This document shows positions 7,872 to 17,709 of a stretch of DNA of 64,000 bases, in pieces (positions within the stretch are counted from its first letter, which is position 1; every line of letters starts with the position of its first letter). The notes below the pieces were generated by a model. That model was not told where the DNA came from and searched no databases. It worked only from the letters and a program-made list of their open reading frames with translations. The DNA lies in NCBI GenBank assembly GCA_963773315.1, contig CAVZAF010000005.1:806001-870000 (forward strand), given 5' to 3'. The translations under genes and the position numbers were made by a program. The stretch is from DATKAS01 sp963773315 (lineage in GTDB: Bacteria; Actinomycetota; Acidimicrobiia; Acidimicrobiales; DATKAS01).

Positions 7872-10800
7872 GCGCGGCTCGCGAGCGCGGCGCGCTGTGC
7901 GCACGCTCGCGCGTGGGTACGCGCCAGCCCGCGCTCCGCAGCCAGCACGATCGCCCGGTCGAGCTGCTCGAGCGCGCGAACGCGCTCGGACACGTCGTCG
8001 GGGGTGCGACGAGCGATCGTGTCGGCCCACGCCATCCACGTCTTGCACAGACGCGGCGCGTGATCCATCGACGCCTCGAGCTGCTCGGCGGCCTCGAAGA
8101 GGGACTCGGCACGCTCGTAGTCGCGCTGCAGCGCTGCCAGAAGCGCGAGGTAGTGGTCGACGGCACCATGGAAGCCCGCACCCGAGCACGCCAGCTGTCC
8201 TGACATCCGCATGAGCCTCGTGAACAGCGGCTCTGCGTAGGTCGCGTCGTCGAGGAACCACGCCGACGCCGCGAGCGATGTCATCCCGAAGCTCCAGAGC
8301 AAGTCCTCGGAGAACGCAGGGAACCCATCTGCGGTGAGCTCGGCATAGGTCGCGCCGGGCGCGGTCGATCTCACCGATCTCGGCGAGCGTGTGGGCCAGC
8401 ATCGCGCCGACCGGGGGGATGACCGTCGCTGCGGCGCTGTAGAGCGCCTCGGCCTCGTCCGACCTGCGCCCTTCCTCCCAAAGGAGGCCAACGTGCCCCG
8501 CCATCCAGACCAGCGTGTCGGGCTGCCCCGACTCGGACCCGACCTTCACCATGTCGTCGGCAAGCCGCTCGCCGTCGTCGAGACGACCCTCACCGATCGC
8601 ACGAAAGGCAAGTGCGTTCGCGAGCACGAAGGCGAGCAGAGGTTGGCGGGCCCGCTCGGTGTGCTCGATCTGGCGGCCGAGCGCGGCATCGGCTTCGACG
8701 CGGTGGCCGGCCCTGCACGCGAGCACGTGCAGGCCCGACGCGGCCATCGTCGCGAGCGCCGGATCGTCGATGCGCTCCGCGACCTCGAGCGCCTCGCGAG
8801 CGAGCGCCAGCATGCCGTCGAGGTCGAACAGGTCGGCCTGCATCGCAGTCAGCATGTTCAGCGCGCGGACGAGCACCGTGTCGTCGCCCACTCGACGAGC
8901 CATCGCCACGGCCTCATGGATCAGCCGCTTCCGCTCGTCGAGCGCGTCGCCGAAGAGCAGCTCAGCGGCGAGCGTCGCCAGCAGGCTCGCGCGCTCGACC
9001 GTGTCACCTTCGCCTACCGAGTCGAGCGCCGCGCGCAACGCCTTGATGCGCCCCTCGTCGACGAGGCCCGCCGCGCTGAAGAAGCCTCGGCTCGTCGCGA
9101 GCACGGCCGCGACCTCCGTGTCGTTGTCGCCTGACGCGTGCGCCAGGTCGGCCGCGGAGAGCAGGGTCTCGCGATACGCCGGATCGCCGGCGCGGCGCTG
9201 CGCATCACCGAGGCGAGCGAGCACGGCGGCGCGCCGTTCGTCGCCGCCCTCGAGCAGGTCGAGGGCCGATGCGTAGAAGGTCACTGCCTCGTCGTTGGCG
9301 AGCTGGGCACGCGACCGATCGCCGGCCGACAGTGCGTACCGCACGGCCTGCTCGGTCGTGCCGGCGACCGCGGCTTCGCCGAAGTGGCGGGCGAGTGCAG
9401 ACAGGTCCTCGGGACGCCGCTCCTCGACGATCTGCGCGACCGTGCGGTGGAGCCGCACGCGGCGGCTCGTGCCGAGCTCGTCGTACAGGGTCGAGCGCAC
9501 CAGCGCATGGGAAAAGCGCCATCGGTCGATCGACACCTCGTCCACGAGGCGACCCTGCACCGCACCGGCCAGGGCGAGCAGCACGTCCTCGTCGGAGAGT
9601 CCCGACGCAGGCGCCAGCACTTCGAGGTCGAACTCGCGACCGATCACCGATGCGACGCGAAGCAGCTCGTTGGCCTCTGGGCTCAGCCGACCCAAGCGTC
9701 TCCCAACGACCTCGCGCACGCCCTCGGGCAACCCGATCACGTCGGCGGGCATCGCCGTCGTCCACCGGCCGTCCTGCTCGTACAGCACGCCGGTCTCGGC
9801 GAGGTGGCGGAGCACTTCGCCGATGAAGAACGGGTTGCCCTCCGTCTCGTCTCGAACGACGCGTGCGAGGTCGCGGCCGCGGCGCCCTGCCTTCTGCCCC
9901 GAGGTCCACTCGAAGAAGTCGACGACGTCTTCGATGGTGAGGCCGTGGAGCGAGACGCGCTCGACGCGCTCGACCCGGCGGAAGTCGGCGAGCATCTCAG
10001 TCAGAGGATCGCCGCGCTGCAGGTCGGTGTCGCGATAGGTGCCCACGATCAGCACGCGCATCGCGGGCTGGGCCGTCACGATGTGGCGCAAGAGCAGCAG
10101 CGTCGGTCGTCCCGCCCAGTGAAGGTCGTCGACGACCAGCAAGACGGGACGGTCGGCGCTCATCGCCACGAGCCACTCGGCCACGGCGTCGAAGAGCCGG
10201 TAGCGCTCGGTCTCGGGATCGGACCGGGTGGGCGGTGGGAGGTCGGGGACGCGCGCTGCGATCTCGGGCAGCAGGCGCACGAGCTCGCCGCGGTAGCGAC
10301 CGAGCACGCGAGAGAGCGAGTCGACTTCGACGTGATCGATCGCGAAGCGCAGAGCCTCGACGAGAGGCTGGTACGGGACGCCGAGCTCTTCCTCGCAGCG
10401 ACCGAGCAGCACCGTCGCGCCGTCGTGGTGCACTTGGCGAGCGAGCTGCGCGGCGAGCCGCGTCTTGCCGATGCCGGGCTCACCCGCGATGAGCACGACG
10501 TGCGCGTGCCCGTCGGAGCTCGACGCCTTGCGCCACAGCTCGGTGAGGTGCTCGAGCGGCTCGTCTCGGCCCACGAACGCGAACTGCTCGACCGCTCCGA
10601 ACGCGGCGGGAAGCGGCAGCGGAGACGAGCTGGACGCGACCACGGGCGCCCACGTCACGACCCAGGCCTCGACCGGCTCGGACAAGCCCTTCAGCGTCAC
10701 CGGACCGACCGGCTCGAACTCGTGACCCCCACGCGTGCCGGCCAGCAGCTTCACGAGCGCGGCGACCAGGATCTGGCTGCCCTCGGCCGCACTGCACAGC

Positions 10801-11141
10801 CGTGCCGCCTCGACGACCGGCGTGCCGAAGAGGTCGTCGCCTTCGGCTCTCGCATCGCCCGCGCTGAGCCCGACTCTCAGCACGACGCGACCGTCGCGGA
10901 CTGCAGCCTGCTGGATCGCGACCGCCGCCGCGATCCCGTCGGCCGCACCGCGGAACGCCGCCATGTGGCCGTCGCCGAGTCCCTTCACGAGCACGCCTTG
11001 GTGCATGTCCACCGCCGCGGCGACCGCCCTGTCGACCACCCCGAAGAGCACGTCGGCCTCGTCGTCTCCCAGCTGCGTGCGCAGCTCGGTCGATTTGACG
11101 ATGTCGGTGAACAAGACCGTCCAGGTGCCGCTCTCGATCAT
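7868..11141 (-). CDS. Class III cyclase-AAA-TPR regulator (one frameshift)
   Basis: Large cytoplasmic signalling protein, 1090 aa after correction. Residues 1-165 form a class III nucleotidyl cyclase domain (TVLFTDIVKSTEL with the metal Asp, then GLGDGHMAAF). An ATPase follows with Walker A GEPGIGKTRLAAQ near residue 223 and Walker B VLLVVDDLHWAG, in the style of MalT/AfsR regulators. TPR-like helices fill the C-terminal half. No DNA-binding domain is visible. The frame breaks at about 8355; removing one G gives IDRARATYAEL and the stop at 7868. It overlaps dapE by 4 nt (ATGA), so it is co-transcribed with lysine/peptidoglycan genes; why is not clear. Confidence 0.85.
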
Positions 11142-12211
11142 GCGGGCGGCGTGGTGATGAGGTCGCGCAGGGCGACGAACGTCGATTCGATCGGAGCACG
11201 CCGCACGTGCTCATCTCGCGTGTGCGCGAGGGTCGCGTCGCCGGGCCCGAAGTTCGCTGCGGGGATGCCGTGCTCGGCAAAGCGGGCGACGTCGGTCCAC
11301 CCGAGCTTGGCGCGCACCTCGAGCCGGTTTCGCTCGATCAACGAGCGGAGGAGCGGGTGCGTGAGGCCTGGCGCCGCGCCCTGGGCGCAGTCGACGATCT
11401 CGAAGGAGTCGCCGTCGGACTCGAGACCGTCAGGAAGGATGAGCGAGCGCAGTGCCGCCTCGGCCTCGGCCGGAGATCGGTCGGGCGCGAATCGATGGTT
11501 CACGCGCAGCCGAGCTCGGTCGGGCACCACGTTGCCCGCGACGCCACCCTCCACGAGCACTGCTTGCACCGCCTCGCGGTATTCGCAGCCGTCGATGACA
11601 GGACGCCGCTCGACGTACGACGCGAGTCGGTCGAGCACAGGGCCGAGCCGGTGGATCGCGTTGCGACCCATCCAGGGCCGCGCGGTGTGCGCACGTTCGC
11701 CGGCGAGGACGATCTCGGCACGCATCGTGCCTTGGCAGCCTGCTTCGATCGTGCCGTCGGTCGGCTCGCCCAGGAGGGCCGCGTCACCGACGACGAGGTC
11801 GGGACGCTCGCCGAACAGGCGACGCAGGCCGTTGTGCACGGCGTCGACCTCCTCGGCCTCGTAGAAGACGTAGGTCACGTCGACGGCGGGCTCGGAAATC
11901 GTCCGGGCGAGCTCGAGCATCACCGCGAGACCAGACTTCATGTCGGAGGCGCCGCAGCCCCACAGCGTGTCGCCCTCGACGCGAGGCCGGCCGTTGTCGT
12001 TGATCGGGACGGTGTCGGTGTGTCCCGCGATGATCAACCGCAGCGGACGGCCGAGCTGCGTCCGCGCGACGAGGTTGTTGCCGAGCTGGTCCACCGTGAG
12101 CCACGGCGTCGCGCCGAGCTCGGAGCGGAGGAACCCCGTGATCGCACCCTCGTCGTGGCTTTCGGACGGGATGCCGACGAGATCAGCGGTCAGCGCGAGC
12201 AGGTCGGCCAC
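11138..12211 (-). CDS. dapE: Succinyl-diaminopimelate desuccinylase
   Basis: M20 zinc peptidase that releases succinate from N-succinyl-LL-diaminopimelate to give LL-DAP for lysine and cell wall. The 357-aa protein shows the metal-site motif AGHTDTVP, the CGASDMKSG block, catalytic VFYEAEEVD and the dimerisation-domain segment around AHTARPWMGRNA. It starts at a GTG 12 nt after dapD and ends in a 4-nt overlap with the cyclase-AAA gene. Together with dapD, dapC and dapF in this window it completes most of the succinylase branch. Confidence 0.92.
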   Translation of the reverse strand: MADLLALTADLVGIPSESHDEGAITGFLRSELGATPWLTVDQLGNNLVARTQLGRPLRLIIAGHTDTVPINDNGRPRVEGDTLWGCGASDMKSGLAVMLELARTISEPAVDVTYVFYEAEEVDAVHNGLRRLFGERPDLVVGDAALLGEPTDGTIEAGCQGTMRAEIVLAGERAHTARPWMGRNAIHRLGPVLDRLASYVERRPVIDGCEYREAVQAVLVEGGVAGNVVPDRARLRVNHRFAPDRSPAEAEAALRSLILPDGLESDGDSFEIVDCAQGAAPGLTHPLLRSLIERNRLEVRAKLGWTDVARFAEHGIPAANFGPGDATLAHTRDEHVRRAPIESTFVALRDLITTPPA

Positions 12212-12223
12212 GCGGGGCCTCGC

Positions 12224-13045
12224 TCACACGGTTGCGCCGTGGTCGCGCAAGATCGACTCGAGCTGGCCCTTGTCGTGACGCTCGCCCTCGTGCAGATGCT
12301 TGATGATGAGGATGCAGGGCAACCCGTACTCGTGGCTTCCGAACTTCCGCGGCCGAGTCGCAGTCACAGCGACGCTGTGCGCGGGCACGGTGCCGCGGCC
12401 GACTTCGGCGCCCGTCTGCGCGTCGATCACCGGGATCGAGCCGGTGAGGATGCAGCCCGCGCCGAGCACGCTTCCCCGACCCACCCGCGCGCCTTCGGCC
12501 ACGATGCACCGGCTGCCGATGAGGCAATCGTCCTCGACGATGACGGGTGCGGCTTGGGGAGGCTCGAGCACACCACCGATGCCGACACCGCCCGACAGGT
12601 GGACGTTCGCACCGATCTGCGCGCAGGACCCAACTGTCGCCCACGTGTCGACCATCGTGTTGTGCCCGACGTGCGCGCCGATGTTCACGTAGCTCGGCAT
12701 GAGGATGACGCCGCGTTCGAGAAACGACCCGTACCGCGCTGATGCGCCGGGGACAACTCGCACGCCCATCTTCTTGAAGCCGCCCTTCAGTGGCAGCTTG
12801 TCGGCGTACTCGAACGGGCCGAGCTCGATGGTCTTGATCTTCGACAGTCGGAAGAGGAGGAGGATCGCCTGCTTCAACCACGAGTGCACGACCACGCGAC
12901 CGGCGACGACCTCGGCGACGCGGGCCTGGCCGGTGTCGAGGAGATCGACCGCTTCGCGCACGAGCGAGGCGACTGACTTGTCACCGGGCTCGACCTCGCT
13001 GCGATGCTCCCACAGCTCTTCGATCTGCCCCTGGAGGTCTGCCAT
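12224..13045 (-). CDS. dapD: Tetrahydrodipicolinate N-succinyltransferase
   Basis: Left-handed beta-helix acyltransferase that succinylates tetrahydrodipicolinate with succinyl-CoA. The 273-aa protein carries hexapeptide-type repeats in the middle and C-terminal half (VILMPSYVNIGAHVGHNTMV, IGANVHLSGGVGIGG, EDDCLIGSRCIVAEGA), typical of the longer actinobacterial DapD. ATG start at 13045. Upstream lies a 27-bp tandem repeat separating it from the CAP-domain gene; downstream dapE follows in 12 nt. Confidence 0.93.
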   Translation of the reverse strand: MADLQGQIEELWEHRSEVEPGDKSVASLVREAVDLLDTGQARVAEVVAGRVVVHSWLKQAILLLFRLSKIKTIELGPFEYADKLPLKGGFKKMGVRVVPGASARYGSFLERGVILMPSYVNIGAHVGHNTMVDTWATVGSCAQIGANVHLSGGVGIGGVLEPPQAAPVIVEDDCLIGSRCIVAEGARVGRGSVLGAGCILTGSIPVIDAQTGAEVGRGTVPAHSVAVTATRPRKFGSHEYGLPCILIIKHLHEGERHDKGQLESILRDHGATV

Positions 13046-13080
13046 CCGCGCAGGCTACCCGTGCGTCGCGATTGTGATCC

Positions 13081-13173
13081 CGCTCACGGCGCTGCGCACA
13101 TCGGCGCCGCTCACGGCGCTGCGCACATCGGCGTCGCTCACGGCGCTGCGCACATCGGCGTCGCTCACGGCGC
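13081..13173. repeat. 27-bp tandem repeat, three full copies plus a partial one
   Basis: Units start at 13081, 13108, 13135 and 13162 with period 27; copies differ by one or two bases. The last, partial unit contains the stop codon of the CAP-domain gene. Read on the minus strand each unit repeats the gene's ending GCG CCG TGA, and each full unit also carries a tiny start-stop frame (ATG TGC GCA GCG CCG TGA). It looks like a minisatellite grown from the 3' end of the CAP gene. It is not CRISPR: there are no spacers. Confidence 0.85.
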
Positions 13174-13599
13174 CTTGTACTCCTGCACCTCGTACACGGT
13201 GCCGTCGGACGCGACGGTGATGCCGACGCCGATCTCGGTGTAACGGGGGTCGATCATGATCGCGAAGTGCGTGGGTGACGCGACGAGCAGCGAATGGATC
13301 TGCTCGACGGAGCCGCCGTATCCCTCGTTCTCGCCGACTAGCGAGAAGGGCTTCGAGATCCCCGCGGCCAGGTCGGCGGAGTGCTCGAGCTGGCCGGTGC
13401 TGGCGAGGTGATCGGCAAGTGCCTGGGCTTTCACTGTGAGCTCTTCGGTGACGCGGAGGGGCGGCCGGCCGAGAGACTCGCGGGTCTGATTCACGCGCGT
13501 GATCGCGTCGAGCTGCATCACGGGGTTGCACGCAGTCGCGATGAATGCGAGCGGAATGACGAGCGCGAGGAATGCGAGAGGAAGCCGCCGGCGTCGCAA
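13165..13599 (-). CDS. CAP-domain (SCP/PR-1) lipoprotein
   Basis: A 144-aa exported protein starting at TTG. A basic N-terminus and hydrophobic stretch end in the lipobox FIATAC, so a lipid-anchored protein is likely. The rest is a short CAP domain: VNQTRESLGRPPL helix, a His in LEHSADL, GENEGYG and the HFAIMIDPRYTEIGVGI strand with the last conserved His region. The actual biochemical role of bacterial CAP proteins is unclear. The gene sits between dapC and dapD but is unlikely to belong to lysine synthesis. Its stop lies within the tandem repeat. Confidence 0.85.
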   Translation of the reverse strand: MRRRRLPLAFLALVIPLAFIATACNPVMQLDAITRVNQTRESLGRPPLRVTEELTVKAQALADHLASTGQLEHSADLAAGISKPFSLVGENEGYGGSVEQIHSLLVASPTHFAIMIDPRYTEIGVGITVASDGTVYEVQEYKAP

Positions 13600-13620
13600 G
13601 GCGCCGAAATTACCCCAACG

Positions 13621-14729
13621 TCACCCGCCGAGCCTCTTGACCACGAGATCGATGCGGTCGTCTGGTTGCACCACCGCGATCCTCACGTGATCTGGTGCAC
13701 CGTAGAACTCGCCGGGACTGACCAACGCGCCCGCGGCCTCGGCGATCGCGCGCGTGAACGCCCATCCATCGCCGTCGGGCGCCTTCACCCACAGGTAGAA
13801 GCCACCCTGCGGCAGTGAGACCGAAGCGCCCGACCAATCAGCCAGCAGCTTCGCGATCCGTTCGAGACGCGCAAGGTAGCGAGCGCGCTGCAGCTCGACG
13901 TGCGCGCTGTCGTCGAGAGCAGCGACACCGGCCGCTTGCGCGGGACCGGGCACCATCATCCCGATGTGCTTGCGCACCTCGCTGAGGTAGCTCACGAGGT
14001 CGGGATCGCCGGCATAGAACCCGACGCGCACGCCCGCGAGGTTCGATCGCTTCGAGAGCGAGTGCACTGCGACGAGCCCCTCGGTGCCGTGTTCGAGGAT
14101 CGACCGCGGCTCACCGTCCCAGGTGAACTCGGCGTAGCACTCGTCGCTGAACACGGGGATGCCGCGCGCGGCCCCACGCCGCCGCCGCGCCCAAGTCGTC
14201 GAGCGCGCCGGTCGGGTTGCTCGGCGAGTTCACCCAGAGGCACAGCGCGCGCTCGGCGTCACGCTCGTCGATCGCGCTCAGGTCGAGCCGCCACGCGTCG
14301 TCGACCGGCACCGGCACCGCTCGACAACGCGCGAGCACGGCGCCCATCTCGTAGGTGGGATACGACACGGCTGGATAGAGCACCGTGTCGAGGTCGGGTC
14401 GCCGCAAGTGCAACCACTGCGGCAGAGTGCCGACGAACTCCTTCGTGCCGATGCACGCCGCGAGCGTGGGCGGCTCGTCGATGTTGAACCGCCGAGCTAT
14501 CCAGCGGCTCGCGGCGGAGCGCAGCGCGGGGCTGCCGATCGACGCGGGATAGCCGCGCTCGGCGTTCGACGTGGCGAGCGCGCGCGACCACCGCGTCGGG
14601 CGGCGGGTCGCACGGCGTGCCGACCGACAGGTCGACCATCCCGCCGTCGTGGCGCTCCGCGACCGCGGCGACCTCGTCGAGACGGTCGTACGGGTAGGCG
14701 GGCGGGACGAAGGGCTCGGGAGCCGTCAC
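13621..14729 (-). CDS. dapC: N-succinyldiaminopimelate aminotransferase, DapC type (two frameshifts)
   Basis: PLP fold-type I aminotransferase of the actinobacterial DapC group. Seen in three consecutive frames: MVDLSVGTPCDPPPDAV at the N-terminus, YPASIGSPALR and TKEFV in the middle, CLWVNSPSNPTGA, then FSDECYAEF and the PLP-lysine motif HSLSKRSNLAG. Frame breaks lie at about 14575-14585 (GCGCGC run) and 14172 (G run). Removing one base at each gives an uninterrupted 368-aa protein of normal size. A GTG start overlaps the hflX stop (GTGA). The position next to dapD/dapE supports the DapC assignment over other class I transaminases. Confidence 0.82.
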
Positions 14730-15994
14730 GACGTGCTCGCGGCGAACTCGGCGAGGCGCCCACGCGCTGCCGGGTCGAGCCTCGCTCGCACCCGAACGCC
14801 GTCGTCGCCGTGCGACTCGGACACGACCTCTCCCTCTCGATGCAGCTCGGCAAGCACGTCGCCGCGCTCGTACGGGATCACGAGCTCGACCACCGTCGCC
14901 ATCGCGCGCAGACGATCGCCGATGGTGAGGAGCAGGTCGTCGATGCCCTCCCCCGTCTTCGCCGAGATCGCGACCGACCCGGGATGCAGCTCGACGAGAC
15001 GTTCCGCGTCTTTGGCGATGTCGACCTTGTTGAACACGATCAGCTCGGGAACCTGGTCGCCGTGGATCTCGCGCAGGACCACGCGCACCGCGTCGATCTG
15101 GCCGTCGGGATCGGCCGCCGACGCGTCGACGACGTGGACGAGCAGATCGGACGACGCAACCGTCTCGAGCGTCGACTTGAATGCCTCCACGAGCTGGTGG
15201 GGCAGCTTGCGCACGAACCCGACAGTGTCGGACACGAGCACCGCCTCGCCTCCAGGGAGCTGCATCCGCTTCGTGCTGGGGTCGAGCGTCGCGAACAACC
15301 GATCGTCGACGAGCACACCGGCGTCGGTGAGCCGATTGAGCAGCGTGGACTTCCCGGCGTTCGTGTAGCCGACGATCGAGATGGCGCTCATGCGGCCGCG
15401 GTTCCGCGCCTTGCGTTGCGTGTGCCTCGTCTTGCCCAGGTCCTTCAGGTCCTGCTCGAGCTTCGTGATGCGGCGCTGCAAGCGGCGCCGGTCAGTTTCG
15501 AGCTGCGTCTCGCCAGGGCCACGGGTGCCGATGCGACCCGCCTGCTGTGAGAGTCCGCCCGCACGGCCGCGGCGTAGCCGAGGCAACCGGTAGCGAAGCA
15601 GCGCGAGCTCGACTTGGGCCTTGCCTTCGAGCGTGTGGGCGTTCTGGGCGAAGATGTCGAGGATCACCGCGGTGCGGTCGATCGCCGTGCGGCCGAGCAG
15701 CTTCTCGAGGTTGAACTGCTGCGCGGGAGTGAGCTCGTTGTCGAACACGACTGTGTCGGCATCGACCTCGAGGCACAGCTCGTGCAGCTCCTCGACCTTC
15801 CCTTTGCCGAGGAACGTCGCCGGATCGGGACGATCGCGACGCGACACGATGCGGCCCGCCTCCTCGGCGCCCGCAGTGCCGACGAGCAATGACAGCTCCT
15901 CGAGGCTCGATTCGGTGTCGTCCAGGCGGGCGGGCGGCAGGGTGACTCCGACGAGCACGATGCGCTCTCGAATGGCGCGTTCGATCAGGCTCAC
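14726..15994 (-). CDS. hflX: Ribosome-associated GTPase HflX
   Basis: GTPase that binds the 50S subunit and rescues or splits stalled ribosomes. The 422-aa protein has the HflX N-terminal domain (FLGKGKVEELHEL, FDNELTPAQQFNLE), the Arg-rich GPGETQLETDRR linker and a G domain with G1 GYTNAGKST, G3 DTVGFVRKLP and G4 NKVD. GTG start overlaps the dapF stop by 4 nt, and its own stop overlaps dapC. The tight chain dapF-hflX-dapC indicates one transcript. Confidence 0.95.
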   Translation of the reverse strand: MSLIERAIRERIVLVGVTLPPARLDDTESSLEELSLLVGTAGAEEAGRIVSRRDRPDPATFLGKGKVEELHELCLEVDADTVVFDNELTPAQQFNLEKLLGRTAIDRTAVILDIFAQNAHTLEGKAQVELALLRYRLPRLRRGRAGGLSQQAGRIGTRGPGETQLETDRRRLQRRITKLEQDLKDLGKTRHTQRKARNRGRMSAISIVGYTNAGKSTLLNRLTDAGVLVDDRLFATLDPSTKRMQLPGGEAVLVSDTVGFVRKLPHQLVEAFKSTLETVASSDLLVHVVDASAADPDGQIDAVRVVLREIHGDQVPELIVFNKVDIAKDAERLVELHPGSVAISAKTGEGIDDLLLTIGDRLRAMATVVELVIPYERGDVLAELHREGEVVSESHGDDGVRVRARLDPAARGRLAEFAASTS

Positions 15995-16788
15995 GCGTGC
16001 ACCTCGATGTCAGCGATGTGCACCGCCGGCCCTGCAAGCGTGACGGTGTCACCCTCGATCGTGACCTCGCTGTCGCCACCGAGCATGTGCACGACGACCC
16101 GGTCGCCGGTGAGCCCCCATCCACGCGCGGCCCACGCCGCTGCGCATGCGCCCGTGCCACAGGCCTCGGTGATGCCGACGCCGCGCTCGTGCACTCGCAT
16201 CGTGATCGCTCCCGGTTCGGGGCCAGCCGCGATCACCTCGAGGTTCACGTCAGGGACCGCGCGACCGGCAGCCACGACATCGACCTCATCGGCGTCGTCG
16301 ACGAGGACGACGGCGTGGGGGTTGCCGATCGAGAGGTGCGCCACGGGCCGCAGCAGATCGAGGTCGAGCACATGCCAGCCGTTCGGCTCGTCGATCGCGC
16401 TCATTGGGCCCATCTCGACGCTCGCCCACACCTCGTCTTCGCTCAAGACCTTCGCGTCGACACGGCGAAGACCGCCGTCGGTCGAGATCGCCAGCGTGGC
16501 TTCGGTGAGGCCGCGATCGCGCAGCACCGCCTGGGCGAGGCAGCGGATGCCGTTTCCGCTCATCTCCGCACGCGAGCCGTCGGCGTTGTAGAGCCACATC
16601 TGGAGGTCGCAGGCGATGCGACGCGCCGGCGGACCACCGATGAGCAAGCCGTCGGCGCCGATGCCCCTCGTGCGATGACAGACCCTGATCGCGAGCGCGG
16701 CAGCAGCGTCGTCCGGCATGGGGACGACGTCGTCGCGCAGCAAGACGAGGAAGTCGTTGCCGAGCCCGTGGTGCTTGCTCAGGTGCAT
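15991..16788 (-). CDS. dapF: Diaminopimelate epimerase
   Basis: PLP-independent racemase converting LL-DAP to meso-DAP. The 265-aa protein begins MHLSKHHGLGNDFLVL; both catalytic cysteines are visible in GNGIRCLAQ and ACGTGACAAA. The ATG at 16788 is chosen because longer readings add a basic, non-family extension. It overlaps the miaA stop by 10 nt and hflX by 4 nt, so it sits in the miaB-miaA-dapF-hflX operon common in actinobacteria. Confidence 0.95.
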   Translation of the reverse strand: MHLSKHHGLGNDFLVLLRDDVVPMPDDAAAALAIRVCHRTRGIGADGLLIGGPPARRIACDLQMWLYNADGSRAEMSGNGIRCLAQAVLRDRGLTEATLAISTDGGLRRVDAKVLSEDEVWASVEMGPMSAIDEPNGWHVLDLDLLRPVAHLSIGNPHAVVLVDDADEVDVVAAGRAVPDVNLEVIAAGPEPGAITMRVHERGVGITEACGTGACAAAWAARGWGLTGDRVVVHMLGGDSEVTIEGDTVTLAGPAVHIADIEVHA

Positions 16789-17709
16789 CGTGACGAGTCT
16801 CCCAGCAGGTTCAGCAACTCCTCCAACGGATTGCCCTGTTCGGTCGCCTCGACCCAAACGATCCGCGGGTCGCGGCCGAACCAGCGCTCCTGGCGCACCG
16901 CGAACTGACGCGTGCGGGTGATCGCGAGGTCGACGGCTTCGTCGAGCCCCACATCGCCCCGCACGTGGGCGAGCAGCTCGCGGTAGCCGAGCGCCTGCGA
17001 AGCCGTGCGTGACAGGGGTTTCTCCCTGACGGCAAGCCCGGCGACCTCATCGACGAAGCCCGCGGCCAGCTGGGCGTCGAACCGAGAGCGAATCCGGGCA
17101 CTGAGCGTCTCGCGTGGCATCCGCAGCCCGACCTGAGTGACTCCGGTCGCGCCGTACGTCGTGAGGCCGGGCCCGAACGACGAGAACGGCTTGCCGCTGC
17201 CCAGCGAGACCTCGAGCGCCCGCACGATCCGACGACGGTTCGTGTTCGTCATGCGGGAAGCGGCCAGCGGGTCGATCGCCTCGAGCCGAGCATGGAGAGC
17301 CGCGACGTCGGGCTCGGCTTCGAGCTCGGACCGGATCGCCGGCCACTCGCCCGGCGGCTCGAGCCGGTCGATCACGGCTCGGACGTAGAGCCCGGTGCCT
17401 CCGACCAGCACGGCTCGGTTGCCCCGCGCCTCGATCTCAGCGAGCGCTCGGTCGCAGGCCTCGCGGAACCGGACGACCGTGAAGTCCTCGGACGGGTCCG
17501 CGATGTCGACGAGGTGATGCGGCACCTCGGCGCGCTCGACGGCCGTGGGCTTCGCGGTGCCGATGTCCATCCCCCGATAGACCTGCATCGAGTCGATCGA
17601 GATCAGCTCGACGCCTGACACCGCGCGCGGCGATCGACAGCGCGAGCGCCGACTTCCCGGTCGCGGTGGGCCCGACGATGGCGAGCGGCGCCCGAGACGA
17701 ACCGTTCAG
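16779..17709 (-). CDS. miaA: tRNA dimethylallyltransferase MiaA (one frameshift)
   Basis: Transfers dimethylallyl to A37 of tRNAs reading UNN codons; MiaB then acts on the product. The P-loop AIVGPTATGKSALAL and the following ISIDSMQVYRGMDIGTAKP block are in different frames. One surplus base in the GCGCGCG run at 17621-17631 explains it (corrected SIAARVSGVELISIDS). The C-terminal half has HLVDIADP and GYRELLAHV. Corrected length is 309 aa. No ATG, GTG or TTG precedes the P-loop closely; a CTG at 17709 overlapping the miaB stop as CTGA is the best start, so the start is uncertain. Confidence 0.85.

Noticed and set aside
9138..11864. A 908-codon open frame on the plus strand opposite the cyclase-AAA and dapE genes
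   Set aside because: Arg/His/Asp-rich, no recognisable motif, and wholly antisense to clear genes; long antisense frames are expected at this GC content.
13081..13173. CRISPR array
   Set aside because: The repeats are directly adjacent with no spacers and no cas genes are present.
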